Assembly: GCA_003021505.1 (NCBI GenBank)
Contig: PXPT01000006.1
Coordinates: 1 to 54,999 of the forward strand
Reading direction: 5' to 3'
DNA from: Cyanobacteria bacterium QS_4_48_99
GTDB lineage: Bacteria; Cyanobacteriota; Cyanobacteriia; Cyanobacteriales; Rubidibacteraceae
Length of the DNA: 54,999 nt
Shown here: piece by piece, positions 9,273 through 18,501 of the stretch
Layout: the number at the start of each line of letters is the position of its first letter
How positions within the stretch are numbered: position 1 is the stretch's first letter
Position numbers and translations under genes: made by a program
Notes under the pieces: generated by a model
Database searches by the model: none
What the model was told of the DNA's origin: nothing
What the model saw: the letters and a program-made list of their open reading frames with translations, nothing else

Positions 9273-10544
9273 CTAAGATTGTAGTTTCCGTCTGCGCCTC
9301 AGCAGTGAACCTGCACCAAAAGCACCAAATGTTAATATGCCCAACGTAGAAGAAGGTTCAGGAACAGCCGTTGTACTGTCAACCCGAACGAGTTCCCCTT
9401 CTCCTGGAATTGAGCCTTTGTTAGTCACATAAACGCTACCATTAGGGCCAAGTTTAACGTTGGTAGGATAGACTAAACCATCTTGACCATCGGCAACCAC
9501 AGTGCGAGTGCCATCAGGAGCAATTTTGACGAGCGCACCAGCAGGATTGCCCTTCCAGAGTGACTCTACAGAGTGTTCTAGGGCATACAAGTTGTTCTGC
9601 TTGTCAAAAGCCACGTCAACGAGCTGCGTAAATCCATCAGCATAAACTTGTTCGCCATCAGCTCCCACTCGATAGATTTGTGCTTTATCTTCTGGAAAGG
9701 GAAAACCTGTTAATTCGCTGACATAGGGACTACCATCGGAGTCAACTGCCACACCTGTGGGAACTGATTGTAGAGAAAGATCTTCTGGCGAGAACGAACC
9801 CTCTGGTACTTCAGAAGTGGGCGTGGGCAACTCCTCACGCGGCGGAAGGGTGGGGTTCTCTAAAGTGCGAGCCTCAAACACAGCTTCATTGTTCAAATTA
9901 CTTCCGTCTGCGTCGACACTCAACAAATTGTTTCCACCTGCATCAACCACATAGGTGGTATCTTCCTGAACTGAAAAACTAAGCGGGTTGCTCACTAAAT
10001 CGTTACCATCAGGATTGTTGCGACTTTCATAGCTGGCAAAGTCGGCAATCTCGGTGTAGGAATTGTTTTCAAAATCAACATCAACAAGTCGCCCTAAATC
10101 AGAAGCTTTGGGTTGCTCCGGAGTATCTAATTGTGAATCGCGTAAGTTGGGATTAGCAGCATATCCCATTAGAAGCTTAGGGTCTCCCTTAGAATCAAAT
10201 CCGATATCGTGAGGACCTGCCGCCTCTGTACCATTGGGCGCTGCAAGAGAGGGAAGATTGGTGAGTACGCGCTCCTGCTTGCCATTCTGAATTTTTGTCA
10301 CTGCACCAGAAGTGCCGTAACATAATTCCCCGCCTTGTTGACTAGGAGAGGAAACGCACGTTCCGTCTCCTCCTGTACCTGCCTCTGTGACGTAAATAGC
10401 CCCGTCAGAACCAAAGCTAACTCCCCGGGCATTATCTAGCCCGGTGGCAAGTTTGGTTAGCGCTGCTGCTTCTGCCGCTTGTTGTCCAGAAATAGCGGCA
10501 ACACAAAAGGTTAGAAGTGTAAGGGAAAATTGCTTAGATTTCAT
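9273..10544 (-). CDS. ScyD/ScyE-like PEP-CTERM beta-propeller protein
   Basis: The preferred start is the ATG at 10544 (MKSKQFSLTLLTFC), which gives a signal peptide ending AAEAAA; an in-frame ATG at 10616 would add 24 residues. The mature part carries repeated NHL/SMP-30-like blades (ARGVSFGSDGAIYVTEAGTG, VDVAFDKQNNLYALEHS, TNVKLGPNGSVYVTNKGS). It ends with a PEP-CTERM sorting signal: VPEPSS, a hydrophobic helix, then RRRRK. This matches the ScyD/ScyE family, some members of which lie in scytonemin clusters. No other scytonemin gene is near, so the function stays open. It is expected at the cell surface or envelope. Confidence 0.85.
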   Translation of the reverse strand: MKSKQFSLTLLTFCVAAISGQQAAEAAALTKLATGLDNARGVSFGSDGAIYVTEAGTGGDGTCVSSPSQQGGELCYGTSGAVTKIQNGKQERVLTNLPSLAAPNGTEAAGPHDIGFDSKGDPKLLMGYAANPNLRDSQLDTPEQPKASDLGRLVDVDFENNSYTEIADFASYESRNNPDGNDLVSNPLSFSVQEDTTYVVDAGGNNLLSVDADGSNLNNEAVFEARTLENPTLPPREELPTPTSEVPEGSFSPEDLSLQSVPTGVAVDSDGSPYVSELTGFPFPEDKAQIYRVGADGEQVYADGFTQLVDVAFDKQNNLYALEHSVESLWKGNPAGALVKIAPDGTRTVVADGQDGLVYPTNVKLGPNGSVYVTNKGSIPGEGELVRVDSTTAVPEPSSTLGILTFGAFGAGSLLRRRRKLQS

Positions 10545-10813
10545 TCCTTCCAGATTCGCTAGTGGTTTTGGGTAAGTTTGCGTTCCCACTGGTACAGACT
10601 TATTTATAGTTACCATATACTCACCTTAAATAGGAAGTGGGTAACAAGTGAGGTGTTAATCTGTAACTCATTTAAATCAAACGCCAGTTCGACAAAAAAC
10701 ACCTCCCTTTTTGGTTACTTTGGAAGGAATAAATTTAATTTAGTCTTTGTCTATGGAAAGTGCTTCCCATACCCAGGATATGTCTTGTGAGGCGTCGCTC
10801 TACTAAGGGTATA

Positions 10814-11755
10814 CTACAATTGCGAATAGTTCATAATCAGTAGTTCGTTAATTTTTCCCCGCTTTTGGGCATCACTGTTAATCATTCTATTTGCCTTAAC
10901 GCACTCGATATGGTATCCAGCGTAGGCATGCTCGAAAAAGCGATCGCGTGGATTGGTATTTTTAGGGTCAGAGTTACTCAACATCAACTTAGCACCCTTT
11001 TGATCTAGCTTCTGAAAAAAAGATGCGAGGCGTATTTGAGAGTCGTCGTCAAAGTCGGATTTAGAAAATTGTGTAAAGCTTGAGGTTTGACTGATGGGGC
11101 GATACGGCGGATCGAAGTAGACAAAGGATTCCGAATCAATCCCATCTTCACAGCTTGTAAAATCGCCATAACGAATCTCTGTCGCTTGTAAAATTTTGGA
11201 AATTTGAAATAGGTTGTCTTTAAAGCAAATTTTTGGTTTTTTATATCGACCAAAGGGAACATTAAATTCGGATTTCGAATTAACACGAAAAAGACCGTTA
11301 AAACAAGTGCGATTTAAAAAGATGAATTGAGCTGCTCGTTCTATCCAATCGGCACTAAACTTCGTGAAGTCTGTGGTAGAGTGACTAGCATTAAATTGAG
11401 AGCGAACTTCATAAAAAAATTTTTTCTGTCCTTCCCAACTAAGTTGAAAATACTGAGACTCAATTTTAGCGAGTTTTTTAACCAAGCTATCTACATCTTG
11501 CTGAACAGTGCGATAGACTAAGATTAGTTCTTCGTTGAAATCGCAAATTAAAAACCTCTCAACGTGGTAGTTTTGAGCAATGTGAAACAAAACTGCTCCT
11601 CCTCCCACAAATGGCTCTACGTACTGACTAATTTTGCCCAGCTTGAGTTCAATCGGTAAATAATAATCTATTTGCTCAATTAATTTACCTTTACCACCAG
11701 CCCACTTTAAAAACGGTGGGGCTTTTTTTGAAAATGATTCCACGTCAAAAAGCAT
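10814..11755 (-). CDS. Dam-type DNA adenine N6-methyltransferase
   Basis: A class alpha (D12) adenine methylase. Motif I is FLKWAGGKGKL, the AdoMet region continues with YVEPFVGGGAVLFH, and the catalytic motif IV is YFDPPYRPI. The SQTSSFTQFSKSDF stretch resembles DpnII/Dam enzymes that modify GATC. The likely start is MLFDVESF at 11755 (an upstream ATG at 11794 adds 13 residues). In cyanobacteria rich in GCGATCGC sites, such enzymes are often solitary, but here a 157-aa gene lies 92 bp upstream in the same orientation and may be a partner. Specificity is inferred from the family. Confidence 0.93.
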   Translation of the reverse strand: MLFDVESFSKKAPPFLKWAGGKGKLIEQIDYYLPIELKLGKISQYVEPFVGGGAVLFHIAQNYHVERFLICDFNEELILVYRTVQQDVDSLVKKLAKIESQYFQLSWEGQKKFFYEVRSQFNASHSTTDFTKFSADWIERAAQFIFLNRTCFNGLFRVNSKSEFNVPFGRYKKPKICFKDNLFQISKILQATEIRYGDFTSCEDGIDSESFVYFDPPYRPISQTSSFTQFSKSDFDDDSQIRLASFFQKLDQKGAKLMLSNSDPKNTNPRDRFFEHAYAGYHIECVKANRMINSDAQKRGKINELLIMNYSQL

Positions 11756-11847
11756 GACTAACAAAGTATAGTATAGAAAAATGCTTGCTATCAACTAGGG
11801 TATTTTACCATTATTAGTCATTTTTATATAAAATTAATCTCAAAAGT

Positions 11848-12321
11848 TTATCTATATGAAGCTGTACTCACTACTGAGAATATATCTGCTTCACTGAGGA
11901 AACGCTGAAAGAGTTTCAAATTCATATTTCCATGGGGATAGTTTGTCTTTTCTTGAATCATGATCAGTTCTGTAGCCACTAAAATAAATTCAACCGAATA
12001 TTCACCATGAGCATTTAAGGGTTGAAAGTGTGAAGTGTGTATGGGCGAAAATACTTGTAAACTAGGAGGACTAGAAACAGATGGTTGAACTTGCCCTATC
12101 ACTTGATTAACAAAGTGCTCAACTAGTCGTTGAGTTAGTTCTCTGTTTCCTTTGCGCTTCAAATAGAGATCTATAATGAAATGAATATGCTTAGGTGTTC
12201 TCTGCCTCTTTCCTGGTTCGCGATACCTAACTACAAAGTCGTGTGGACTCTTGCTACCTTGGGACACATAAATAATAACGCCTGTATTGGTTCTGTAGAT
12301 TTGGTGGAGGTCAGGCCACAT
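11848..12321 (-). CDS. Unidentified protein paired with the DNA methylase
   Basis: A 157-aa protein, upstream gene of a two-gene unit with the Dam-type methylase. It contains TPKHIHFIIDLYLKRKG, a helical RELTQRLVEHFVNQVIGQV segment, and near the C-terminus EFILVATELIMIQEKTNYPH. I do not recognise the family. It is smaller than known DpnII/MboI endonucleases, and no clear PD-(D/E)xK, HNH or GIY-YIG motif is visible. It could be an unusual cognate nuclease, a regulator, or unrelated. No signal peptide or membrane segment. Confidence 0.6.
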   Translation of the reverse strand: MWPDLHQIYRTNTGVIIYVSQGSKSPHDFVVRYREPGKRQRTPKHIHFIIDLYLKRKGNRELTQRLVEHFVNQVIGQVQPSVSSPPSLQVFSPIHTSHFQPLNAHGEYSVEFILVATELIMIQEKTNYPHGNMNLKLFQRFLSEADIFSVVSTASYR

Positions 12322-12456
12322 TAGTTAGTTTTAATGAAACTTAGTCCATAGAGCATAACATCTAGATCTTATTCAGACCTGATTTATCAAGTAGTTCTTA
12401 AGAGGCGAGATGACAGTTGCGTTTAAGCTTTCGCAACGAATTTGGTATCTGGCTGC

Positions 12457-12612
12457 CTACTTATGCAGTGCTGCCCGAATCGGTCTAATGCCATGTTTGA
12501 CAATCATCGGCATCATATGAAGTGGATAATACAGCAGAGAAAGTCCTTTGGGAAGGTTCAGCAATGCCCAGTATGCTTGATTAGGGGTTTGGGCAAAGTA
12601 CAAACAGCTCCG
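12457..12612 (-). pseudogene. C-terminal remnant of an unidentified protein
   Basis: A minus-strand frame ends with TAG at 12457-12459 and reads LYFAQTPNQAYWALLNLPKG then LSLLYYPLHMMPMIVKHGIR. The composition is clearly protein-like, but there is no start codon or N-terminal part. The upstream side runs into a repeated 15-mer (TCCGTAGCCAGTGGA, near 12610-12640). I read it as a degraded gene tail downstream of the methylase region. The rest of 12322-12738 shows no other gene. Confidence 0.4.
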
Positions 12613-12738
12613 TAGCCAGTGGAGTCCGTAGCCAGTGGAGACAGTACCTAACTCTGTCGAGAGGGCATTCCCTCATTTTCCAAGCGGGAACTCACTGGAG
12701 CTTGAGGCGATAGTGGGGATAAGGTTTTTATAAAGCTT

Positions 12739-14547
12739 TCACCTGTAATGTTGGGCTTGGGTTTCAAACAAGTGGGCATAGGTTCCGCACTGCTGCATCA
12801 GTTCCTCATGAGTGCCGCTTTCAGTGATTTTCCCTTTTTCCATTACCAAGATGCGGTCAGCCATTTTGACAGTTGATAAGCGATGAGTGACGAGAATGGC
12901 AGCCTTACCTTCGATCAGTTGGCGGAACTTCTTAAACACTTCGTATTCAGCCTTAGGATCCAAAGCACTGGTGGGTTCGTCTAAGACAATGATTTGGCTA
13001 TCTCGTAGAAATGCGCGCGCGAGAGCCACTTTTTGCCACTGACCAATGCTGAGTTCTTCCCCTTGGTCAAACCAATTACCTAAAATGTTTTCGTATCCTT
13101 GGGGCAAACTCGTTATGACCTCATCAGCACCAGCTTGACGTGCCGCTGCCGTAATTTCTTCATGTTCGCGTGGATAATCGGTGTTCCCCAACCAGATATT
13201 TTCCCGAGCGCTGAGATGATACTTGGCATAATCTTGGAAAATGACGCTGGTTTGGCGACGTAAATCTTTTGTGGCAAATCGGCGCAGGTCAATGCCATCG
13301 CAGGTAATGTTTCCCTCGCTAGGCTCATATAGGCGGCACAACAGTTTGATTAGCGTGGTTTTGCCAGAACCATTCTCGCCCACTAAAGCGACGACTTCCC
13401 CTGGTTGAATGGTGAGGTCAATCTCTTTAAGAGTCTTTCGGAGACTTGTAGCATACTGAAAACTCACCTGATTAAAAGCGATGCCAGTTTGCATGGGGTT
13501 GGGAATAGTCTCGGGATGGGTGGGTTCGGTGAGCTTGGGCTTGAGGTTAAGAAATTCGTAAAAGTTGGACAGGAATAGGTTGTTTTCGTAGAGTCCTGCC
13601 ACACCCGTTAACATTTGCCGAAGAAAGCCCTGGGCACGCTGAAATGCTTGGTAATACATCACCAGAGAGCCTAGGGTAATGGAGCCTTGTACTGCCAGAT
13701 AAGCGACTAGAGCGAAGGAGCCAAATACTGCGAAGGTGGCGCAAGTCTGAGTTGCTAACTCCAACATGGAACGCCTAGTTGCGATCGCCAGTCTTTCCTT
13801 ACGCAGAGAGTAGCGCAATTTGCGAAACCGCTGCCTGAAAAGGGTTCCTAAATCAAACAAGCGGATTTCTTTGGCATGCCCGTCATCCGTGAGCATCCAA
13901 CTAAAATACTGTGCCTGCCTCTCTGCCCAAGTGCGCTTGCGCTGCCAAGAATACATTTGGTCAGCAGATTTTAAACGCACCCAGATTCCCGGAACAGCCG
14001 CAACGAACAGAATAACTGCAATGCCCCAATGAAGCGAGAACAACAAACCCGCGATCGCTACTAGTGAGATACCACTTCTCACTATCTGTGCCAGATTATT
14101 TACAATGCGAGTCGGGCGGAAAGGCGCTTCTCGTTGAGCGCGGTGAAGCGTATCGTAATATTGCGAACTCTCGTAATATTCCAGATCCAACTCGATGGAG
14201 TGGGAATGGAGAATATCGTATACGTAATCCGTAACTACCTCAGCCTGGGCTTGGTTGACCAGATTCGCTAGGGAACGGCAAAAGGCACTCACTAGAGCCA
14301 CTACACCTGCAAGAGCTATGAAAGGTAGGACACCCCCGAAAGCAATTTCTCCCCCTGGAGCTTCTAAAGCAGTTTCCACTGCATCCACAATGAGCTTCAT
14401 GAGATAAAGTGATAGCAATGGTAACGTGCCCTGCACGACTTGAAGCACCACATTGGCGATCGCCCAACCCGGTCCACTTTTCCAAACCAGGCGCAATGCA
14501 CGCCTAAGGCGCAATGTCTGCTGGATTTTCCGTTTTAGCTGTTGCAT
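12739..14547 (-). CDS. ABC transporter, fused permease and ATPase
   Basis: A half-size ABC exporter of about 602 aa from the ATG at 14547 (MQQLKRKIQQTL); the ATG at 14625 would add 26 residues. The N-terminal six-helix permease domain (about 20-320) is followed by the nucleotide-binding domain: Walker A GENGSGKTT, signature LSIGQWQKVALARAF, Walker B IIVLDEPTSALD, switch His in LVTHRLS. In the signature the usual SGGQ reads SIGQ, as in some peptide and lantibiotic exporters. Substrate unknown. It is not close to the peptide gene at 32667, so I do not link the two. Confidence 0.92.
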   Translation of the reverse strand: MQQLKRKIQQTLRLRRALRLVWKSGPGWAIANVVLQVVQGTLPLLSLYLMKLIVDAVETALEAPGGEIAFGGVLPFIALAGVVALVSAFCRSLANLVNQAQAEVVTDYVYDILHSHSIELDLEYYESSQYYDTLHRAQREAPFRPTRIVNNLAQIVRSGISLVAIAGLLFSLHWGIAVILFVAAVPGIWVRLKSADQMYSWQRKRTWAERQAQYFSWMLTDDGHAKEIRLFDLGTLFRQRFRKLRYSLRKERLAIATRRSMLELATQTCATFAVFGSFALVAYLAVQGSITLGSLVMYYQAFQRAQGFLRQMLTGVAGLYENNLFLSNFYEFLNLKPKLTEPTHPETIPNPMQTGIAFNQVSFQYATSLRKTLKEIDLTIQPGEVVALVGENGSGKTTLIKLLCRLYEPSEGNITCDGIDLRRFATKDLRRQTSVIFQDYAKYHLSARENIWLGNTDYPREHEEITAAARQAGADEVITSLPQGYENILGNWFDQGEELSIGQWQKVALARAFLRDSQIIVLDEPTSALDPKAEYEVFKKFRQLIEGKAAILVTHRLSTVKMADRILVMEKGKITESGTHEELMQQCGTYAHLFETQAQHYR

Positions 14548-15886
14548 TCCTACACAATTAGCTGTATGCTGCCGACAGTTCGCGGATGCGAGCCAGGGGA
14601 AACTGAGCTGACACTTGCTCAGCAATTTCGTGATCGCTTCTCGCTTCTATCCCCTAATCAATTGGAGAAGGTAGATAAAGGCTAGGTTTCATCGGTAGCT
14701 TGGCAAAGAGCTATGACTGTTTGGCTAGCCGCTCATTGCCCCCACCGCTATTTTTGGGCACCCTCGGTAAAATATGCAGGTATATAAATGTTAACTACTT
14801 TCTGCATTTATTAATAAAATCCCTCCTTCATATTATAAGGAAAAATAGAGGGGTTAAATTATGTATTTTTACTTGGCAGTTTACTGAATTTTGCTTTATA
14901 AAGCTTCCTAAAATTCCTAGCTACATCAAAGTATTAGTTGCCATCTATCAAGATGCCACTCCTGGGTCTACAATCCGGAAATATTTGGTGATCGCTCTCT
15001 TGATTTTAGGTAGCATTTTGACATTTATGGTACACTAGTTTATGCCCTATTACGGGAGCACCTATCATCGGATTAGTCACTTCTGGTTATGACAGATGGT
15101 ATATTTCATAAGGAAGAAGAAATTACTGACTAATTCTGGTACTCTGGTAAATTCTGAAAAATACACGGGGTTCGAGGAAAATTCTAATCCGTTGAAACCT
15201 AACAATGACTCTATAGAAATAAAACAAATTGTCTTCTAGTTGAAAAGCTTGGCTGGTTTGACTTCTGAAGTCACTGTGTTGGCAACATGCCCTGCATTCA
15301 AGGGGCTACTAGCACTAATCAGGACTTACAAGCCGGAGTCTCTCCCTTGCCTCTCTCTTCTGGAGTGTCCTTTTTTTCTGTGTTCTCTGTTGAGGCGGCG
15401 CTCACAAGCTTCCCAAGGATTTCTAGGAAGACAAGGACACGCGACGGGGTTCATAAAGGGGCTAGGAAACCTGAGGTGTCGACTGGCGAGCTCTCCTCTC
15501 CAGCTCGAGAGCGCCGTTGCCCCTTCAATTACTTCACCACCGTGAGGAGGGGCTGTGTGCGCCACCTGCGGGTACACCTTGTAAGCCCCGTCTGTCCTTC
15601 GGCGCCTTGCGAACCGACGGCTCGCCCCTACTCTGTGGTTCGTCAACTAACCTCTGCTAATCCCGAGGGAGCGCGAGATTTCTAGCAGACTCATGTTGCA
15701 ATTAGTAAAGGCATGCAAAGAATTTTTTATCTGCTGTAACTAAAAAAAATTGCCGCGAGGACAATTAAACTAAGCAAAGCTAGGGGAACCCAGAAATTAG
15801 AAGGCTCAATCATTGTTCTCTAAATTAGTCATTCACGTTGATTAGAATTTAAAAAATCCTTAAAAAGCTTGCTATAAGAGCCAACT
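14548..15886. repeat. 1.3-kb gene-poor stretch with dispersed repeats
   Basis: No confident gene is found except a possible 28-codon frame at 15727-15813. Several long frames in 15240-15685 overlap on both strands and are GC-rich, so I treat them as repeat artefacts. The segment 15431-15475 (GGACACGCGACGGGGTTCAT and following) resembles the complement of 2092-2155. An exact 18-base match, ACACGGGGTTCGAGGAAA, occurs at 15163-15180 and at 51068-51085. The part at 14780-14870 is AT-rich and may hold regulatory sequence. Confidence 0.5.
15727..15813 (-). CDS. Possible 28-aa single-helix membrane peptide
   Basis: A minus-strand ATG-to-TAA frame reads MIEPSNFWVPLALLSLIVL then AAIFFSYSR. It has a short polar N-terminus, one clean hydrophobic helix and a basic C-terminus, the layout of small photosynthetic or respiratory membrane subunits. 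It matches none of PsbM, PetN, PetL, PetG or PsaI that I know. A weak purine stretch (AGAGAACA) precedes the ATG. It diverges from the membrane ferredoxin fusion gene, 74 bp away. Confidence 0.35.
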   Translation of the reverse strand: MIEPSNFWVPLALLSLIVLAAIFFSYSR

Positions 15887-18460
15887 ATGACCTCTCCAAA
15901 CTTGGTGACGTGGCTAAAAGAGCGAACAGCACTGAGCATTCTTCCGCAAGAAGTGCTAGAGGCAGTCGCCCCTTTTCTAGAAGAGCGAGTTGCCCCTGCC
16001 AACCAACACCTCGTGGTAGAAGACACCCAGCCTGTGGGACTTTATATTCTCCAAGAAGGTCACTTAGAAAGCAATAAGTCTGACCGCCTTGCCCAGGGCA
16101 CTCCCAACCGGGGCAAAACTGTGAACTTGCTTCCAGGGGCGCTGATTAACTTACAAGCGCTGGCGTTAAACCAACGTACCAGGGAAACGGTTTTGACCCA
16201 AAGCGAATGTAAACTGTGGTTCATCCCTGCTGACCAATTTCGCGCCCTAGTTGCCCAGCACCCCGAGATCACCCAAGTTTTTTCTCAACAGCTTGCAGAG
16301 GAACTTGCTCAGGTCTCCTCACAACTCAGCTTTGAACAAGAACGTGCCTACATTTTACGACCCTATCTAGTCACTAAAGCCAAGCGGGGGATTGTCGGCA
16401 GAAGCCGTTACGCCGTGCGACTGCGGCAGCAAATTCAACAAGCTTCCCAAGAGCGCCAGTCTGTTCTAATTTTTGGCGAACCGGGATTGGAAAAAGACAA
16501 CAAAGCAGCACTGATTCACTACGGTTCTTCTTATCGGCGAGAACCAATTATTAAAGTCGAATGCAGCAAACTCCAAGCTAGTGGAGCAGAATTGTTTGGT
16601 CGCGCTGGGGGCAAACCAGGGTTAATTGAGGCGTTAGGAGAAGGCACTCTCGTCCTTAACAATCTCCACGAACTTCCCTCGGAGTTGTGGGAACCCATAA
16701 CTAACGTATTGAAAATGGGAACCTACACACCTGTCAGCCGCCCAGGGGAGATGCGGGCAAGCCAGCAAACGTCTCAGGTTCGCGTCATCCTGATTTCGGA
16801 GAAAGCACTCCCCGAGATTGACTCGCTTGTGGGGCATAGCATTAAAGTCCCGCCGCTGCGGGTACGAAAGTCAGACCTCGGCGACCAACTCAAATACTAT
16901 ATTAGCCTCATCTGCCGCGAAAAAGGAATTCGCAAACCCCGCGTAACGCCAGAAGCCCTGGGGCAGTTGCAAGCCTATGATTTCCCCAACAATCTCACCG
17001 AGTTGGAAAGTATTGCCGAGAGGGCGATTGTGCAGTTACAGGGGGGTTCGGAACTCACTGAAGAAATTGTCTGGCCCTCCCAGAGCAAGAAAAAGCGAGT
17101 TCGCCTCAATCTCTTAAATGCCTCCCCCAGCTTTCGGCGCTTTCTGCGTAGTCCCTGGTGGCCTGACCGCCTCAACTACTGGTTTGTTTTGCCAGCATTT
17201 GCCTTTGTGGTTGCCATTCTCTTCCTTGGTCCCCAGACGCGCGATCAAAATTTTGCTCTTAACTTATTCTGGGCGTGGTGGTGGCCCCTGGTGCTGATTG
17301 GTTTTCCTTTTGTGGGACGACTCTGGTGTGCCATTTGTCCATTCATGATCTACGGGGAAGTTACCCAGAAACTCTCTCAGTGGCTATTTCCCGGTAAACT
17401 CAAAGGCTGGCCCCGACAGGCGGGTGAAAAATGGGGTGGATGGTTTTTGTTTGGCTTATTTGCCCTAATTTTATTGTGGGAAGAACTCTGGGATTTGGAA
17501 AATACCGCTTACCTCTCCGCTTGTTTGCTGCTGTTAATTACTGCCGGGGCAATGATTTTCTCGGCGATTTTCGAGCGTCGCTTTTGGTGCCGCTATCTCT
17601 GCCCGATTGGGGGTATGAATGGGATGTTTGGCAAGCTGTCGATGACCGAGGTTCGGGCGCGGCAAGGCACTTGTTCGGCAGAATGTACGACGTACCAATG
17701 CTACAAAGGCGGTCCTCAAAAAGGAGAAGGGATGGAAACGGGAGGCTGTCCCCTCTACTCTCACCCAGCGCAGATGCAAGACAATCGGGATTGCGTACTC
17801 TGCATGACTTGCCTGAAAGCCTGTCCCCACCGCTCAGTGGAAGTGAATTTGCGTCCTCCAGGGGTGGAGCTGTGGACAACGCACAAGCCTCGCAGTTATG
17901 AAGTAGCACTACTGCTATTACTTTTAGATGCTGTTTTTCTACGCCGCTTACCAGAATTACAGTCTCAGTTAGGCATAGAGCTAGATTTGAGCCAATTCTG
18001 GGTTCATTTTGGGGTTTCTGTAGCAGCCTTGAGCCTTCCTGCTGTAATTCCCTTCCTCGCGCATGGCTTGATATGGCTATCTGACCAACTTGCCCGAACC
18101 TTTGACCCCCAAACTTTCAATCCCAAGCCGCGAGCTTTTATCGAGTTAGCATATGGGTACTTGCCATTGGTGCTAGCAGCGAATCTGGCTCATTATCTCC
18201 GATTGGGGTTAGAAGAAGGGGGAAGATTGTTGCCTGTTGGTTTTGCTACATTTGGTTTGAGTGGCGAACAATTGCCAGTCTTGGTGGCTCACCCGGCAGT
18301 CCTTGCTTTCTTACAAGGAACAACGCTAATCGCTGGGGTGCTTTTATCCGTAATTCTGGCTCAAAAAATTGCGCGTCAGCCGCTGAAATTTCTCCTCCCG
18401 CAACATCTCGCAACTGTGATGCTGAGTGTTAGTTTCTGGCTAATTATTGTCGGCTATTGA
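15887..18460 (+). CDS. Fusion: cNMP-binding, degenerate sigma-54-type AAA+, membrane polyferredoxin
   Basis: An 857-aa protein with three parts. Residues about 1-150 form a cyclic-nucleotide-binding-like beta barrel. Residues 165-395 align with the AAA+ domain of sigma-54 activators (ELFGRAGGKPGLIEALGEGT, VPPLRVRKSDLGDQLKYY), but key residues are gone: the Walker A region reads GEPGLEKD, Walker B ends LNN (258-259) instead of DE, and the sigma-54-contacting GAFTGA loop is absent. Residues 430-857 are NapH/NosR-like, with several membrane helices and Cys clusters RLWCAICP, CRYLCP and CVLCMTCLKACP. It is probably a redox membrane protein with a sensory head that has lost ATPase activity. No DNA-binding domain is visible. 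Confidence 0.85.
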   Translation: MTSPNLVTWLKERTALSILPQEVLEAVAPFLEERVAPANQHLVVEDTQPVGLYILQEGHLESNKSDRLAQGTPNRGKTVNLLPGALINLQALALNQRTRETVLTQSECKLWFIPADQFRALVAQHPEITQVFSQQLAEELAQVSSQLSFEQERAYILRPYLVTKAKRGIVGRSRYAVRLRQQIQQASQERQSVLIFGEPGLEKDNKAALIHYGSSYRREPIIKVECSKLQASGAELFGRAGGKPGLIEALGEGTLVLNNLHELPSELWEPITNVLKMGTYTPVSRPGEMRASQQTSQVRVILISEKALPEIDSLVGHSIKVPPLRVRKSDLGDQLKYYISLICREKGIRKPRVTPEALGQLQAYDFPNNLTELESIAERAIVQLQGGSELTEEIVWPSQSKKKRVRLNLLNASPSFRRFLRSPWWPDRLNYWFVLPAFAFVVAILFLGPQTRDQNFALNLFWAWWWPLVLIGFPFVGRLWCAICPFMIYGEVTQKLSQWLFPGKLKGWPRQAGEKWGGWFLFGLFALILLWEELWDLENTAYLSACLLLLITAGAMIFSAIFERRFWCRYLCPIGGMNGMFGKLSMTEVRARQGTCSAECTTYQCYKGGPQKGEGMETGGCPLYSHPAQMQDNRDCVLCMTCLKACPHRSVEVNLRPPGVELWTTHKPRSYEVALLLLLLDAVFLRRLPELQSQLGIELDLSQFWVHFGVSVAALSLPAVIPFLAHGLIWLSDQLARTFDPQTFNPKPRAFIELAYGYLPLVLAANLAHYLRLGLEEGGRLLPVGFATFGLSGEQLPVLVAHPAVLAFLQGTTLIAGVLLSVILAQKIARQPLKFLLPQHLATVMLSVSFWLIIVGY

Positions 18461-18501
18461 GCAAAAGTTCAACTAGTTTTTATTGAGTGGAGGAATTGGA
18501 T

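Noticed and set aside
12739-14547. ABC exporter as the exporter of the 59-aa peptide
   Set aside because: It lies 18 kb away, in a different transcription unit and without a peptidase domain; the EntS-like MFS gene inside the operon fits better.
15240-15685. Long overlapping open frames on both strands
   Set aside because: They are GC-rich, mutually overlapping and coincide with a dispersed repeat; none has family-like sequence.
15887-18460. A working sigma-54 transcription activator
   Set aside because: The GAFTGA loop, Walker B acidic pair and DNA-binding domain are absent, and the C-terminal half is a membrane Fe-S protein.
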